Shown here: positions 1 to 7,377 of the stretch, piece by piece
Layout of the letters: every line of letters begins with the position of its first letter
Position numbering within the stretch: position 1 is the first letter of the stretch
NCBI RefSeq assembly: GCF_003479405.1
Contig: NZ_QUHB01000002.1
Span: 248,001-312,000, forward strand
Direction: 5' to 3'
Source of the DNA: Eubacterium sp. AF16-48
Lineage (GTDB): Bacteria; Bacillota; Clostridia; Lachnospirales; Lachnospiraceae
Length of the DNA: 64,000 bases
Translations under genes and position numbers: made by a program
Notes under the pieces: generated by a model
What the model saw: only the letters and a program-made list of their open reading frames with translations
The model's database searches: none
Told to the model about the DNA's origin: nothing

Positions 1-27
1 ATTGAAGCTTGCTTAAAATGTCCTTAA

Positions 28-492
28 TTTTCTGTCATTACAAAGACCAATGCGACAAAGGGAACTACTGCAAACATCATTGATATTCTGAACAAGGAAA
101 ACAATATCTTTGCTAAGAGAGAAGATAAGACAGTTACTATCATGGGCATTTCAGAAGCAGTTTCCGCAAAGGATAGCAAGATAGATATTATTCAGTTGCG
201 TAAAGAAATTGGAACAGCACCTACAGAATTTCATGGTTATCTTTCTGAATCGGAAGAGAATGTGGTTATCCTTAGTGGTCTGACAATGCCATACAGTAGA
301 GTGGATATAATGACAGAATCTATTGAGAAAGAGGCTGTGAATGTTCAAAACTCTATGAAGGCATTAACAGAAGTGCGAACTGCAAAATCATTGGATATTT
401 TTGGACAGAAAGCAAAACCAGTTGCAACTCCACCAAAGACAAAAGGCTTATCAGCATTAGAGGCATTAAAAGCAAGAAGAATCACCAAGTAA
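28..492 (+). CDS. Unrecognised element protein, 5' end missing or broken
   Basis: The reading frame is open from just after a stop at 25-27 to the stop at 490-492. The first ATG is at 142, with no good ribosome site before it. The sequence upstream of that ATG (around 43-141) still reads like ordinary protein, with a Lys-Gly-Thr-Thr-Ala-Asn stretch. The gene is therefore probably truncated or frameshifted near the window edge and does not start at 142. The C-terminus is lysine- and alanine-rich and ends in Arg-Arg-Ile-Thr-Lys. I do not recognise a family. Confidence 0.45.
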   Translation, partial: FSVITKTNATKGTTANIIDILNKENNIFAKREDKTVTIMGISEAVSAKDSKIDIIQLRKEIGTAPTEFHGYLSESEENVVILSGLTMPYSRVDIMTESIEKEAVNVQNSMKALTEVRTAKSLDIFGQKAKPVATPPKTKGLSALEALKARRITK

Positions 493-594
493 AACAGAGA
501 ACAATATATTAGAGGTCATTCGGTTTGAACGATAAAGGAAGTCACGAGATACTTTCTCATTCCTGCCTTATACAGAAGAAAGGAAACAGAAGAT

Positions 595-810
595 ATGGCA
601 AAAGGATTAACAAGATGTAACGTATGTGGAAAAACGGCAGAGCAGGTATTTGAAGGTCAGATGCTTATTAGCATCCATGATCGTATCGGTTATGGCAGTA
701 AATATGACGGAAGTATGATTGATTTAGATATTTGTTCTGATTGTTTTGACAAATTGATTGATAGTTTCACAGAAAAGTGTGCAATCAATCTAATTAAAGA
801 GAATTTTTAA
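595..810 (+). CDS. Small zinc-ribbon-like protein (71 aa)
   Basis: The protein has two Cys-x-x-Cys pairs, CNVCG near residue 8 and CSDCF near residue 47, as in small treble-clef or zinc-ribbon folds, so it probably binds one zinc ion. The start ATG follows a purine-rich AGAAAGGAAACAGAAG stretch. It lies 20 bp ahead of the cold-shock gene and is probably co-transcribed with it. Function is unknown; small zinc-finger proteins of this sort are common in phage-like elements and may bind nucleic acid or protein. Confidence 0.6.
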   Translation: MAKGLTRCNVCGKTAEQVFEGQMLISIHDRIGYGSKYDGSMIDLDICSDCFDKLIDSFTEKCAINLIKENF

Positions 811-830
811 AATACGGAGGAATTTAAGAA

Positions 831-1085
831 ATGAAAGGTACAGTTAAATTTTTTGATGGTGCAAAAGGTTGGGGATTTATCACAGATGAAAACAAAAATG
901 ATGTATTCGTACATTATTCAAATATTCAGATGGAAGGTCGCAAATCTTTAAACCAGAATGATGTTGTTGAATTTGAAATTGGAGAAGGTAAAGACGGAAG
1001 AACACAGGCGGTAAATGTAAAAAGACAACTTTCTGTTAATGAAGACGGAAGTGTTACAGCCTATGACGCTGAATTAAATCAGTAA
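831..1085 (+). CDS. Cold-shock domain protein (CspA family)
   Basis: Residues 1-66 are a complete cold-shock domain with the RNP1 motif KGWGFI and the RNP2 motif DVFVHYS, the aromatic nucleic-acid-binding face of the family. The protein is longer than the usual 66-70 residues: about 18 acidic residues follow the domain, ending in Glu-Leu-Asn-Gln. A GGAGG ribosome site precedes the ATG. The family binds single-stranded RNA or DNA and melts RNA hairpins. That is notable here because a chain of hairpins begins 5 bp after the stop codon. Confidence 0.9.
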   Translation: MKGTVKFFDGAKGWGFITDENKNDVFVHYSNIQMEGRKSLNQNDVVEFEIGEGKDGRTQAVNVKRQLSVNEDGSVTAYDAELNQ

Positions 1086-1090
1086 AAATC

Positions 1091-1290
1091 GTTCTCCAAA
1101 TGGAGAACAATTAAATAACAGAGATATATTTGCGGTGAGAGTAGCAAGTCTACCAATGAATGAGATTGGTTACAATGTCATCTAATGTAGATGCACATAA
1201 TTCCCCTTTTATTAAAACAATTATCAGTGAAGATGCTGATTACATAATTTGACGGAATCACAGGCACATTACCTTTATGGTGGTGTGCCT
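1091..1290 (+). other. Intergenic chain of small hairpins (I)
   Basis: No convincing reading frame is present. Successive inverted repeats are visible: GTTCTCC/GGAGAAC (1091-1108, 4-nt loop), ACCAAT/ATTGGT (1152-1170), CATCTA/TAGATG (1179-1193, 3-nt loop), a short ATCAG/CTGAT pair near 1225, and AGGCACA/TGTGCCT (1262-1290). None is followed by a long T run, so simple termination does not explain them. Similar chains occur at 4123-4308 and 10867-11174. Confidence 0.5.
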
Positions 1291-1319
1291 ACATTAAATT
1301 GAAAGAGAGGTACATTTAT

Positions 1320-2000
1320 ATGGAACAGAGAGAAATTATATTAAGACAACAGTTAGGTAAGCATGGCTATAAATTAAAAGGTGCAAATGAAAGATTCTTT
1401 GTCAAAGGTACATATACAGACAAGGTAGCATCACCATTAGATGATAAGAAACAGTCAGTTTATATGACATTGGATGAAGTAGAAAAATGGCTGAACGACA
1501 GAATCAATGAAGAAAAGCAGAAGGAGCAGCTATGGAAAGACAAGCTCAATAAATATAAGAGCATTCTGAAATATCCACAGTATGCCGAGTGGTGCAAGAA
1601 TGTTGTATTTGATACCCTAAATAGATTCAGAACCAAAGGCAGTAAATGGCTTATTAACGAGGATAGAACCTTTATTGAATCAGAGGTACTTAATCCAAAG
1701 AGTGAACTGTATGCTTTTACAGAATATAATGTATCAAATATTCTGGACGAGTTACATATTCATAAATTTTACAATATGCCAATCCTAGAGGAAATCAGAA
1801 TTGCTTTTTCGGAGATATATTACAAAAAATATGAAGAACTGAATGCAGATATACTTGAAAAAGAAGTGGACGATGGAGAGTTTATCTTACAGGATTTGGT
1901 AGGCGATGGCGAACTGACAGAGAATGATTTATTGGAAATTGCTTTCAATGACATTGGTGTTGATGGTCTGAAAAAATATATTTTGAATGTGGAGGATTAA
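1320..2000 (+). CDS. Unrecognised element protein (226 aa)
   Basis: I place the start at the ATG at 1320, 9 bp after GAGAGG, not at an upstream in-frame TTG at 1299 that lies ahead of this ribosome site. The protein is charged and largely helical. Its N-terminal 60 residues resemble a small DNA-binding or integrase-arm-like beta module (a Lys-Gly-Thr-Tyr-Thr pattern), but this is weak. The C-terminus is strongly acidic. It is followed after 4 bp by a second small gene, suggesting an operon from about 1320 to 3905. I do not recognise the family. Confidence 0.55.
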   Translation: MEQREIILRQQLGKHGYKLKGANERFFVKGTYTDKVASPLDDKKQSVYMTLDEVEKWLNDRINEEKQKEQLWKDKLNKYKSILKYPQYAEWCKNVVFDTLNRFRTKGSKWLINEDRTFIESEVLNPKSELYAFTEYNVSNILDELHIHKFYNMPILEEIRIAFSEIYYKKYEELNADILEKEVDDGEFILQDLVGDGELTENDLLEIAFNDIGVDGLKKYILNVED

Positions 2001-2004
2001 CAGT

Positions 2005-2304
2005 ATGAAGTTTCATGTATTAAAACCAGATTTTGATAATGAAGAAATGGTAAAAGTTTATACAAGCAACGAGGATTTTAATAAGCAAACAGTAAGAGAA
2101 TGTTTGTATGGTATAGGAAAAACGGAACAATGGGAGCCTGGATTTTATATGATTGCTGGTTATGAAAATGATAAATACGTTGAATTGTTAGGTTGCTATG
2201 CACATTCAGTAGATTTTGAGATTGCTTTATATTTTGATAAAGTACCGCCAGTTGTAGATGAGGTATGGGAAAATTTAGTTAAAGGCGAAAAAATTATACA
2301 GTAA
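2005..2304 (+). CDS. Unrecognised small protein (99 aa)
   Basis: The likely start is the ATG at 2005, 8 bp after TGGAGGA; an in-frame ATG at 1987 lies ahead of the ribosome site. The protein is compact, aromatic and acidic, with no signal peptide, membrane segment or motif I can name. Tight spacing to both neighbours implies co-translation with them. Confidence 0.5.
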   Translation: MKFHVLKPDFDNEEMVKVYTSNEDFNKQTVRECLYGIGKTEQWEPGFYMIAGYENDKYVELLGCYAHSVDFEIALYFDKVPPVVDEVWENLVKGEKIIQ

Positions 2305-2321
2305 GATTGGAGGAATGCACT

Positions 2322-3905
2322 ATTATTACAGAAGAAACAACAGACTATATGGATTATCTGAATCCATGCAATAAAAATCAGACAGCAAAGGTATTGGAAA
2401 GATTCTTTTATGTCTCAAATGGAAGGGATTACATATCTGTTATACCAGATGAAGCAGAAAGAATAACAAAATTACCAACACTTGACGAAGTGAAGGAAGA
2501 TACAAATAGAGTAGTCACATATGCAAAAGAGATTATCCTGAATGCTGATAAATATAAGGATATGGATATAGAAGAAAGTGTCTTAAAACAGTATGCGTGC
2601 AACATAGATCCTTTGCTTGATAAGATTATTGCTATAAATATTGCAGATATTTTAAGCCAAAACAAAAAGCCTCAAAATAAGAAACAGTTGAAAAATGTAT
2701 GGGTTAAATCTCTTGAAGAATTAAAAACGGATTGGGACAGAGAATTGGAAGCTATACCATCTGTACAAAATACGAGCTATGAAGTAGATACAACAAATCT
2801 TCAAGTCGGAATGGTAGTAAAAAACTACAAAGAATTATGCGAATTACTTCATGAGAAGCCATTAAAATCTGGTAATAATTCGCATAAGGCACAACAAAAA
2901 AGATGGGCAAGATATTTCAGTATGGAAAAGGGAAGAGGAAGAAGTATTGTGATTTTAGATATTTATGATGAACCACTTCCTGCTGATGATAAAAGAAAAG
3001 CTGGTAATAGAAATATCTATCTGAAATATATTGAGACTATTCTTCTAAAGTATATGTATTATAAAAAAGGACAAGTATGCTATGCAACCAGAAATCAGTT
3101 ATGGAGTATTTTAGGCATGATAAATAGTAATTATAAAAAAATTCCACTTCATGCATTACAAGTAGAAGTTGAATACAGCAATGTAACAAAATGGCAATTA
3201 AATAACTTCTATATGAGATGTAATTCTAGGCTCAATTCTATTTTATTCACAGCTTTAAATAATCTTAGCAATAGAAGTCTGATAGATTACCAGATTCAGA
3301 CAATGATTGTTGTTCCAAGTACAGATAAGAAAAATACATTAAGCAGACATTATGTTGCAGATGATGATGAAATTGGAAGAATATTAGCAGTTGAAAGAAA
3401 AGTGCTGAATAATATGGGATTGGAAAGTAAAAATCATGCTGCTTGCACTATGCGATTAAATGAATTTTACAACAAAGTCAATGAAATATTGTTTGATATG
3501 TATGGATGGGAACGCAAGTATGAAAGAATAAAAATTATTTTCAATGAGGCTGATATACAAGAAGCCATTACAAAAAATGAATATGAGTTACAGATGTTGT
3601 ATCTGAATGAATTGGTTATAGGATCAATAGATAAAAATGCTCAGACTGTTTCTGATAATAGGATGAAAAAAGCATTGATTGAATATGACGAATATGTGGA
3701 AAACTGGAAAGAAGATAATTGGGGCAAAGTTCCAGCGTTGAAAGATGTAGAGGAGATATTTACATATCCAAAATACTATGTTGATATTCAAAGAAAATTA
3801 TCGCAAAAGTTCTTATCCATTAAGTATGAGAAGAAACAGGAAGAAAAAAGAAAACAATATGACAAGGAATTAGATGATATATTTGCAAATTTAGGAGTGG
3901 AATAA
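2322..3905 (+). CDS. Large unrecognised element protein, apparent ATT start
   Basis: The frame is open from 2307 (TTG) but the ribosome site GGAGGA occupies 2309-2314, so initiation should fall near 2320. The only codons there are ATT at 2322 and 2325; the first in-frame ATG is at 2349. Other genes of this element share an ATTGGAG ribosome site with the start codon 13-17 bp after its first base, and ATT 2322 fits at 16 bp. The product (about 527 residues) is soluble, helical and charged, with a Lys-Glu-rich C-terminal tail. It could be a replication or DNA-binding protein of the element, but I see no motif to prove this. A terminator-like stem follows immediately. Confidence 0.55.
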   Translation: MITEETTDYMDYLNPCNKNQTAKVLERFFYVSNGRDYISVIPDEAERITKLPTLDEVKEDTNRVVTYAKEIILNADKYKDMDIEESVLKQYACNIDPLLDKIIAINIADILSQNKKPQNKKQLKNVWVKSLEELKTDWDRELEAIPSVQNTSYEVDTTNLQVGMVVKNYKELCELLHEKPLKSGNNSHKAQQKRWARYFSMEKGRGRSIVILDIYDEPLPADDKRKAGNRNIYLKYIETILLKYMYYKKGQVCYATRNQLWSILGMINSNYKKIPLHALQVEVEYSNVTKWQLNNFYMRCNSRLNSILFTALNNLSNRSLIDYQIQTMIVVPSTDKKNTLSRHYVADDDEIGRILAVERKVLNNMGLESKNHAACTMRLNEFYNKVNEILFDMYGWERKYERIKIIFNEADIQEAITKNEYELQMLYLNELVIGSIDKNAQTVSDNRMKKALIEYDEYVENWKEDNWGKVPALKDVEEIFTYPKYYVDIQRKLSQKFLSIKYEKKQEEKRKQYDKELDDIFANLGVE

Positions 3906-3910
3906 TTTAG

Positions 3911-3978
3911 ACCCCCATTTAGACACTCTAATATATATTACATATACCTAGTTGGTGTGTCTAATTGGGGGTGTTTTT
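3911..3978 (+). terminator. Rho-independent terminator-like stem-loop
   Basis: A 16-bp inverted repeat (3911-3926 with 3957-3972; C-rich left arm, G-rich right arm, one mismatch) is followed by GTTTTT at 3973-3978. It begins 5 bp after the stop of the preceding gene. The loop is long (30 nt) and A/T-rich. Confidence 0.7.
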
Positions 3979-4349
3979 AAATATCATCCTATTACGAATA
4001 TAAAATGTCATTTTTTAGGGGGATTCTCTAATATATTATATTAGGAAAACCCACCCAAAATGAAAATAGAAAAATAAATAAAGTTACAACTGATAATGAT
4101 TTTCGCTTGATTGGACTGGCATGTTGCGTAAGCAACTGACAGGACACATCAACGAAAAAGGCAGACAGATAAGGATTGACACCGTAGGTGGCAAGACTAT
4201 CTGGCTGACTAACAGGGTGTGGGATGTTCCCACTAATATATTATGTCACAGACAGTTGGTCAATCGCTTCTTACGAAGCTCATGCCCTTGCATCCGTTCT
4301 TACGAACGTCTGCAAATAAAAATCAGATAGAAGAAGGAGAATATTTAAG
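3979..4349 (+). other. Intergenic region with AT-rich motifs and hairpin chain (II)
   Basis: No credible gene is present. CTAATATATTAT occurs at 4028-4039 and 4233-4244, with a close variant at 3928. Hairpins follow: GTTGC/GCAAC with a GTAA loop (4123-4136), CACC/GGTG (4180-4190), GTGGGA/TCCCAC (4219-4233), GCTTC/GAAGC with a TTAC loop (4266-4279) and CGTTC/GAACG with the same TTAC loop (4295-4308). The chain ends about 40 bp before the next start codon, so it may be the structured leader of the downstream operon. Confidence 0.5.
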
Positions 4350-4991
4350 ATGAAAGTAGAAAATTTAACAGTAGGCAATATCTATTATGTTTCAGTTACA
4401 GATTATAAAGGAATAGCAACTTCTTTTAAGGTTGGGAAGTTAGTAGAAATTGTTAATAAAAGTAGTGTAATTCTTGAGGATAGAAAAGGAAAACAATTTA
4501 AGAGTGCAGTAAAAAAATTACATAAAACAGCAGATAAGGCAGTTCAGACTAAAAAAGGAAAGCAGTTAGCAAAACAGTATATGGCTGAATTGAAGCAAAA
4601 AGAGGAAGAAAGTCTGGTTGATAAGAAAATACAAAGAAGAATAAAACAGTTGGGAAAATCAATATATGTAACAATGGTAAAAAATAAATACATTGTTAAA
4701 GGTTATGAGCAATCAATATCTTTTCGTACAGTAGAAGAATTAAATGCATGGATAGATACCGAACTTGCAAAATTTGAGAATATTAAAGCAGAAATATTGA
4801 ATAATGGGTATAAGCATTTATGTGTAACCTGTAAAGATGGACATAAGGAATACTACACCATTATCAATATATCATTCAAGAAATTTGAAATATTTTGTAA
4901 GCATTTCAGAGGAAACAGCCAATACCTTGAGAATGAAAATTTATTGATGCGTGAGGATGTAAGAGGTCTTAAATTAAGGATTCATAAATAG
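4350..4991 (+). CDS. Unrecognised basic protein (213 aa)
   Basis: An ATG start follows GAAGGAGA. The first 65 residues look like a small beta-barrel module (alternating Val/Ile with Lys/Thr), then a very basic, glutamine- and lysine-rich helical stretch (about residues 65-110), then a mixed domain holding the pair Cys-Val-Thr-Cys. The basic middle suggests nucleic-acid contact, but this is inference. It lies 15 bp upstream of the clpX-like gene and is probably in the same transcript. Confidence 0.55.
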   Translation: MKVENLTVGNIYYVSVTDYKGIATSFKVGKLVEIVNKSSVILEDRKGKQFKSAVKKLHKTADKAVQTKKGKQLAKQYMAELKQKEEESLVDKKIQRRIKQLGKSIYVTMVKNKYIVKGYEQSISFRTVEELNAWIDTELAKFENIKAEILNNGYKHLCVTCKDGHKEYYTIINISFKKFEIFCKHFRGNSQYLENENLLMREDVRGLKLRIHK

Positions 4992-5006
4992 AAGGAGATT
5001 TTAATA

Positions 5007-6230
5007 ATGGCAAATAAAAATAACGAATATTGTTGTATGTGTGGAAGTAAAAAAGATGAAGTAGAAAAGCTAATTAGAGGTAAATATGGTTACATCTGTG
5101 ATAGCTGTATCAGCATTGCAAGTGACTTACTCAATGATGAGGAAGAGGAATCTATCACAAATAATATGCAGTTGGCTACACCTTCACAGATTAAAGCACA
5201 TTTGAATCAGTATGTGATTGGACAGGATGAAGCAAAAAGAACACTTGCAGTTGCGGTCTACAATCACTATAAGAGATTAAAGCAAAATAAAAAATCTGAT
5301 GTTGAAATACAGAAATCCAATATTCTTATGATTGGTTCAACCGGGAGTGGAAAGACATATCTTGCACAGTCACTTGCTAAATTCTTAGGTGTTCCATTTG
5401 CTATTGCTGATGCTACCTGTTTAACTGAGGCTGGATATGTCGGCGAAGATGTTGAAACTATGTTAAGAACACTCTTACAGAATGCAAATTATGACATTGA
5501 ATCAGCACAAAGAGGAATTATCTATATTGATGAGATAGATAAGATTTCTCGTAAAGGCGAGAATGTTTCTATCACAAGAGATGTGTCAGGTGAGGGAGTA
5601 CAGCAAGCACTTCTTAAAATCATTGAAGGTACAGTATCAGAAGTGCCAGTGACAGGAAGTAGGAAACATCCGCAAGCTGAAACAATAAAGATTGATACAT
5701 CGAACATACTTTTTATCTGTGGTGGTGCATTTGATGGAATTGATAAACTCATCAGCAAGGAAGAGATTCATAATAGCATTGGATTTGGTGCTAATGTTTC
5801 CGATAAGAAAGAATCAGTTGCTGATTTGTCAAAGGTTGAACAGCACGATCTTGTAAAATATGGTCTTATGCCAGAACTTGTTGGCAGACTTCCTATTGTA
5901 ACTGCACTCAATCCGCTATCAGAGGATGATTTGGTACATATTCTCACAGAGCCAAAGAATGCTATCACAAAGCAGTACCAGGAATTGCTATCTATGGATG
6001 GTGTAAAGTTAGAGTTTGAGGACGAAGCATTGAGAAAGATTGCAGAGTTGGCTATTCAGAAGAAAACAGGTGCAAGAGGTCTTAGAAGCATCATTGAATC
6101 CGCTATGCAGAAAGTTATGTTTGATGTTCCTGATATGGCAAGTGCAAAGAAAGTTGTTGTAACTGCTGCTTGTGTAGAAGGAAAAACGGATGCACTGGTA
6201 TATGGAGCAAGGAATAAGAAGATAGCGTAA
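5007..6230 (+). CDS. clpX: Element-borne ClpX-family AAA+ unfoldase
   Basis: Full-length ClpX (407 aa). An N-terminal C4 zinc domain (CMCG and CDSC, residues about 11-35) selects substrates and adaptors. Walker A is residues 110-117 (GSTGSGKT, where chromosomal ClpX usually has GPTGSGKT). Walker B is IYIDEID around D175-E176. The pore loop GYVGED, the RKH loop and the IGFGA loop that docks to ClpP are all present, as is the C-terminal GARGLR sensor-2 motif. It should therefore unfold proteins and could feed the host ClpP, since no clpP lies nearby. Carriage on an integrative element suggests control of an element or host protein. It has a strong ribosome site (AAGGAGA). Confidence 0.93.
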   Translation: MANKNNEYCCMCGSKKDEVEKLIRGKYGYICDSCISIASDLLNDEEEESITNNMQLATPSQIKAHLNQYVIGQDEAKRTLAVAVYNHYKRLKQNKKSDVEIQKSNILMIGSTGSGKTYLAQSLAKFLGVPFAIADATCLTEAGYVGEDVETMLRTLLQNANYDIESAQRGIIYIDEIDKISRKGENVSITRDVSGEGVQQALLKIIEGTVSEVPVTGSRKHPQAETIKIDTSNILFICGGAFDGIDKLISKEEIHNSIGFGANVSDKKESVADLSKVEQHDLVKYGLMPELVGRLPIVTALNPLSEDDLVHILTEPKNAITKQYQELLSMDGVKLEFEDEALRKIAELAIQKKTGARGLRSIIESAMQKVMFDVPDMASAKKVVVTAACVEGKTDALVYGARNKKIA

Positions 6231-6270
6231 GGGTAACATTACAATTTCAATCCGATAGATAGTAGGAGTG

Positions 6271-6302
6271 AAACGGAAGTGCATTATAATTCATTTCCGT
6301 TT
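6271..6302 (+). other. Intergenic hairpin
   Basis: An 8-bp perfect stem AAACGGAA/TTCCGTTT (6271-6278 with 6295-6302) sits in the 110-bp gap between the clpX-like gene and the next gene. There is no T run, so it is a processing or stability element or a weak attenuator, not a clear terminator. Confidence 0.45.
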
Positions 6303-6340
6303 GAACACAAAGAACATATCAGAAGGAGAATATATATTAT

Positions 6341-7039
6341 ATGGATAAATTTATAGTTGAAACAGGAAATAAAGACACAGCCGAATTAAACAGACTTACA
6401 AGAGTAATCATGTTGCATGATATATGGAACAGACAGTATCACAACACAGTTAGCAGTATATTTCAAAAGCACAAGAGTGTAGATGATTGGTCGCAGGATG
6501 AATTGATGAAAGTTGCTCTATGCGGTGTAAAGTATATAAAATACGTTGCTGACATTGAGCGCGAAAATCAGAGGTTGGATTCAAGCTACAATACACCATT
6601 TGCAGTAAAAGAGGCAGGATTTAATCTGATAGATGGTTTGTTTGGTGTTATAGGTCGAATTAAGCTAAATAATCTGATTAACCTATTCCCGATAGATAAA
6701 ATCTATGATGGGGATAAATGGGGCTGTAAGGATTACTTTTTCACGATGGATGTTCTGAAGGAGAAAGGTTTTGATAATGCAGTTGGTCGTGATGGAGTAT
6801 TCAATCTCATGTGGGATTATGAGAACAGAGATTTGAGAGAGTTCACAGTATTCTATATGAGCTGTATGAGTGCCATGTATAAACAGCAGAGTGGTGTTAG
6901 CTTTGCTGAAAAGTTTTGTGAAGATAATGGGATCGGTACATATACAATGGACAAAGAAAATGGTCTGCTTATTGATAATCAGAGTGGAGAAATTGCAAAA
7001 ATGAGCAATAAACCTTCATTTATGCAGATTGTGAAGTGA
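6341..7039 (+). CDS. Unrecognised element protein (232 aa)
   Basis: An ATG start 10 bp after AAGGAGA. The protein is soluble and mostly helical, with several Trp and Cys residues and an Asp-Gly-Asp-Lys-Trp-Gly stretch near residue 126. No signal peptide or membrane segment is visible. It sits between the ClpX gene and the RNA-polymerase-like gene, so it may belong to the same functional group, but no family is recognised. Confidence 0.55.
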   Translation: MDKFIVETGNKDTAELNRLTRVIMLHDIWNRQYHNTVSSIFQKHKSVDDWSQDELMKVALCGVKYIKYVADIERENQRLDSSYNTPFAVKEAGFNLIDGLFGVIGRIKLNNLINLFPIDKIYDGDKWGCKDYFFTMDVLKEKGFDNAVGRDGVFNLMWDYENRDLREFTVFYMSCMSAMYKQQSGVSFAEKFCEDNGIGTYTMDKENGLLIDNQSGEIAKMSNKPSFMQIVK

Positions 7040-7377
7040 TTTTGCAGTTTTTAAAATAGTGACATTCGATTTTGACTGTACCTACAAGGAAAAATTTTTT
7101 GAAAAAGCCAATGAAACTATCATTTCTTTACACAGTGCTTTCACAGGTCGTTACATGAGTTTTCAATGCTTGTGTAATGGCTTTTCGTGCGTAATTCACG
7201 CAACTATCCGTAATGATTTAGATAATAACAGAATAATCAAAAAAGTTTCTTCCTTAGCGGAGAATATAATAAGTAGAAGGTGTATTTATTTGTAGAGAGT
7301 TCAAACATCTCCATTGATAAAAGCACATTCTGTAACAGGTATAATAAAAATAATTAGTACGATTGGAGAAAAAGTTA
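7040..7377 (+). other. Gap with only a weak ORF
   Basis: A 78-codon frame starts with GTG at 7059 but has no ribosome site, begins 20 bp after the previous stop, and covers a hairpin (TGCGT/ACGCA near 7189-7203). I do not treat it as a gene. The last 20 bp carry the ribosome site of the polymerase-like gene. Confidence 0.4.

Noticed and set aside
4121..4330. 69-codon plus-strand frame
   Set aside because: It runs through the hairpin chain, has no ribosome site and no protein-like composition.
7059..7295. 78-codon frame starting at GTG
   Set aside because: No ribosome site, composition unlike the neighbours, and it covers a hairpin.
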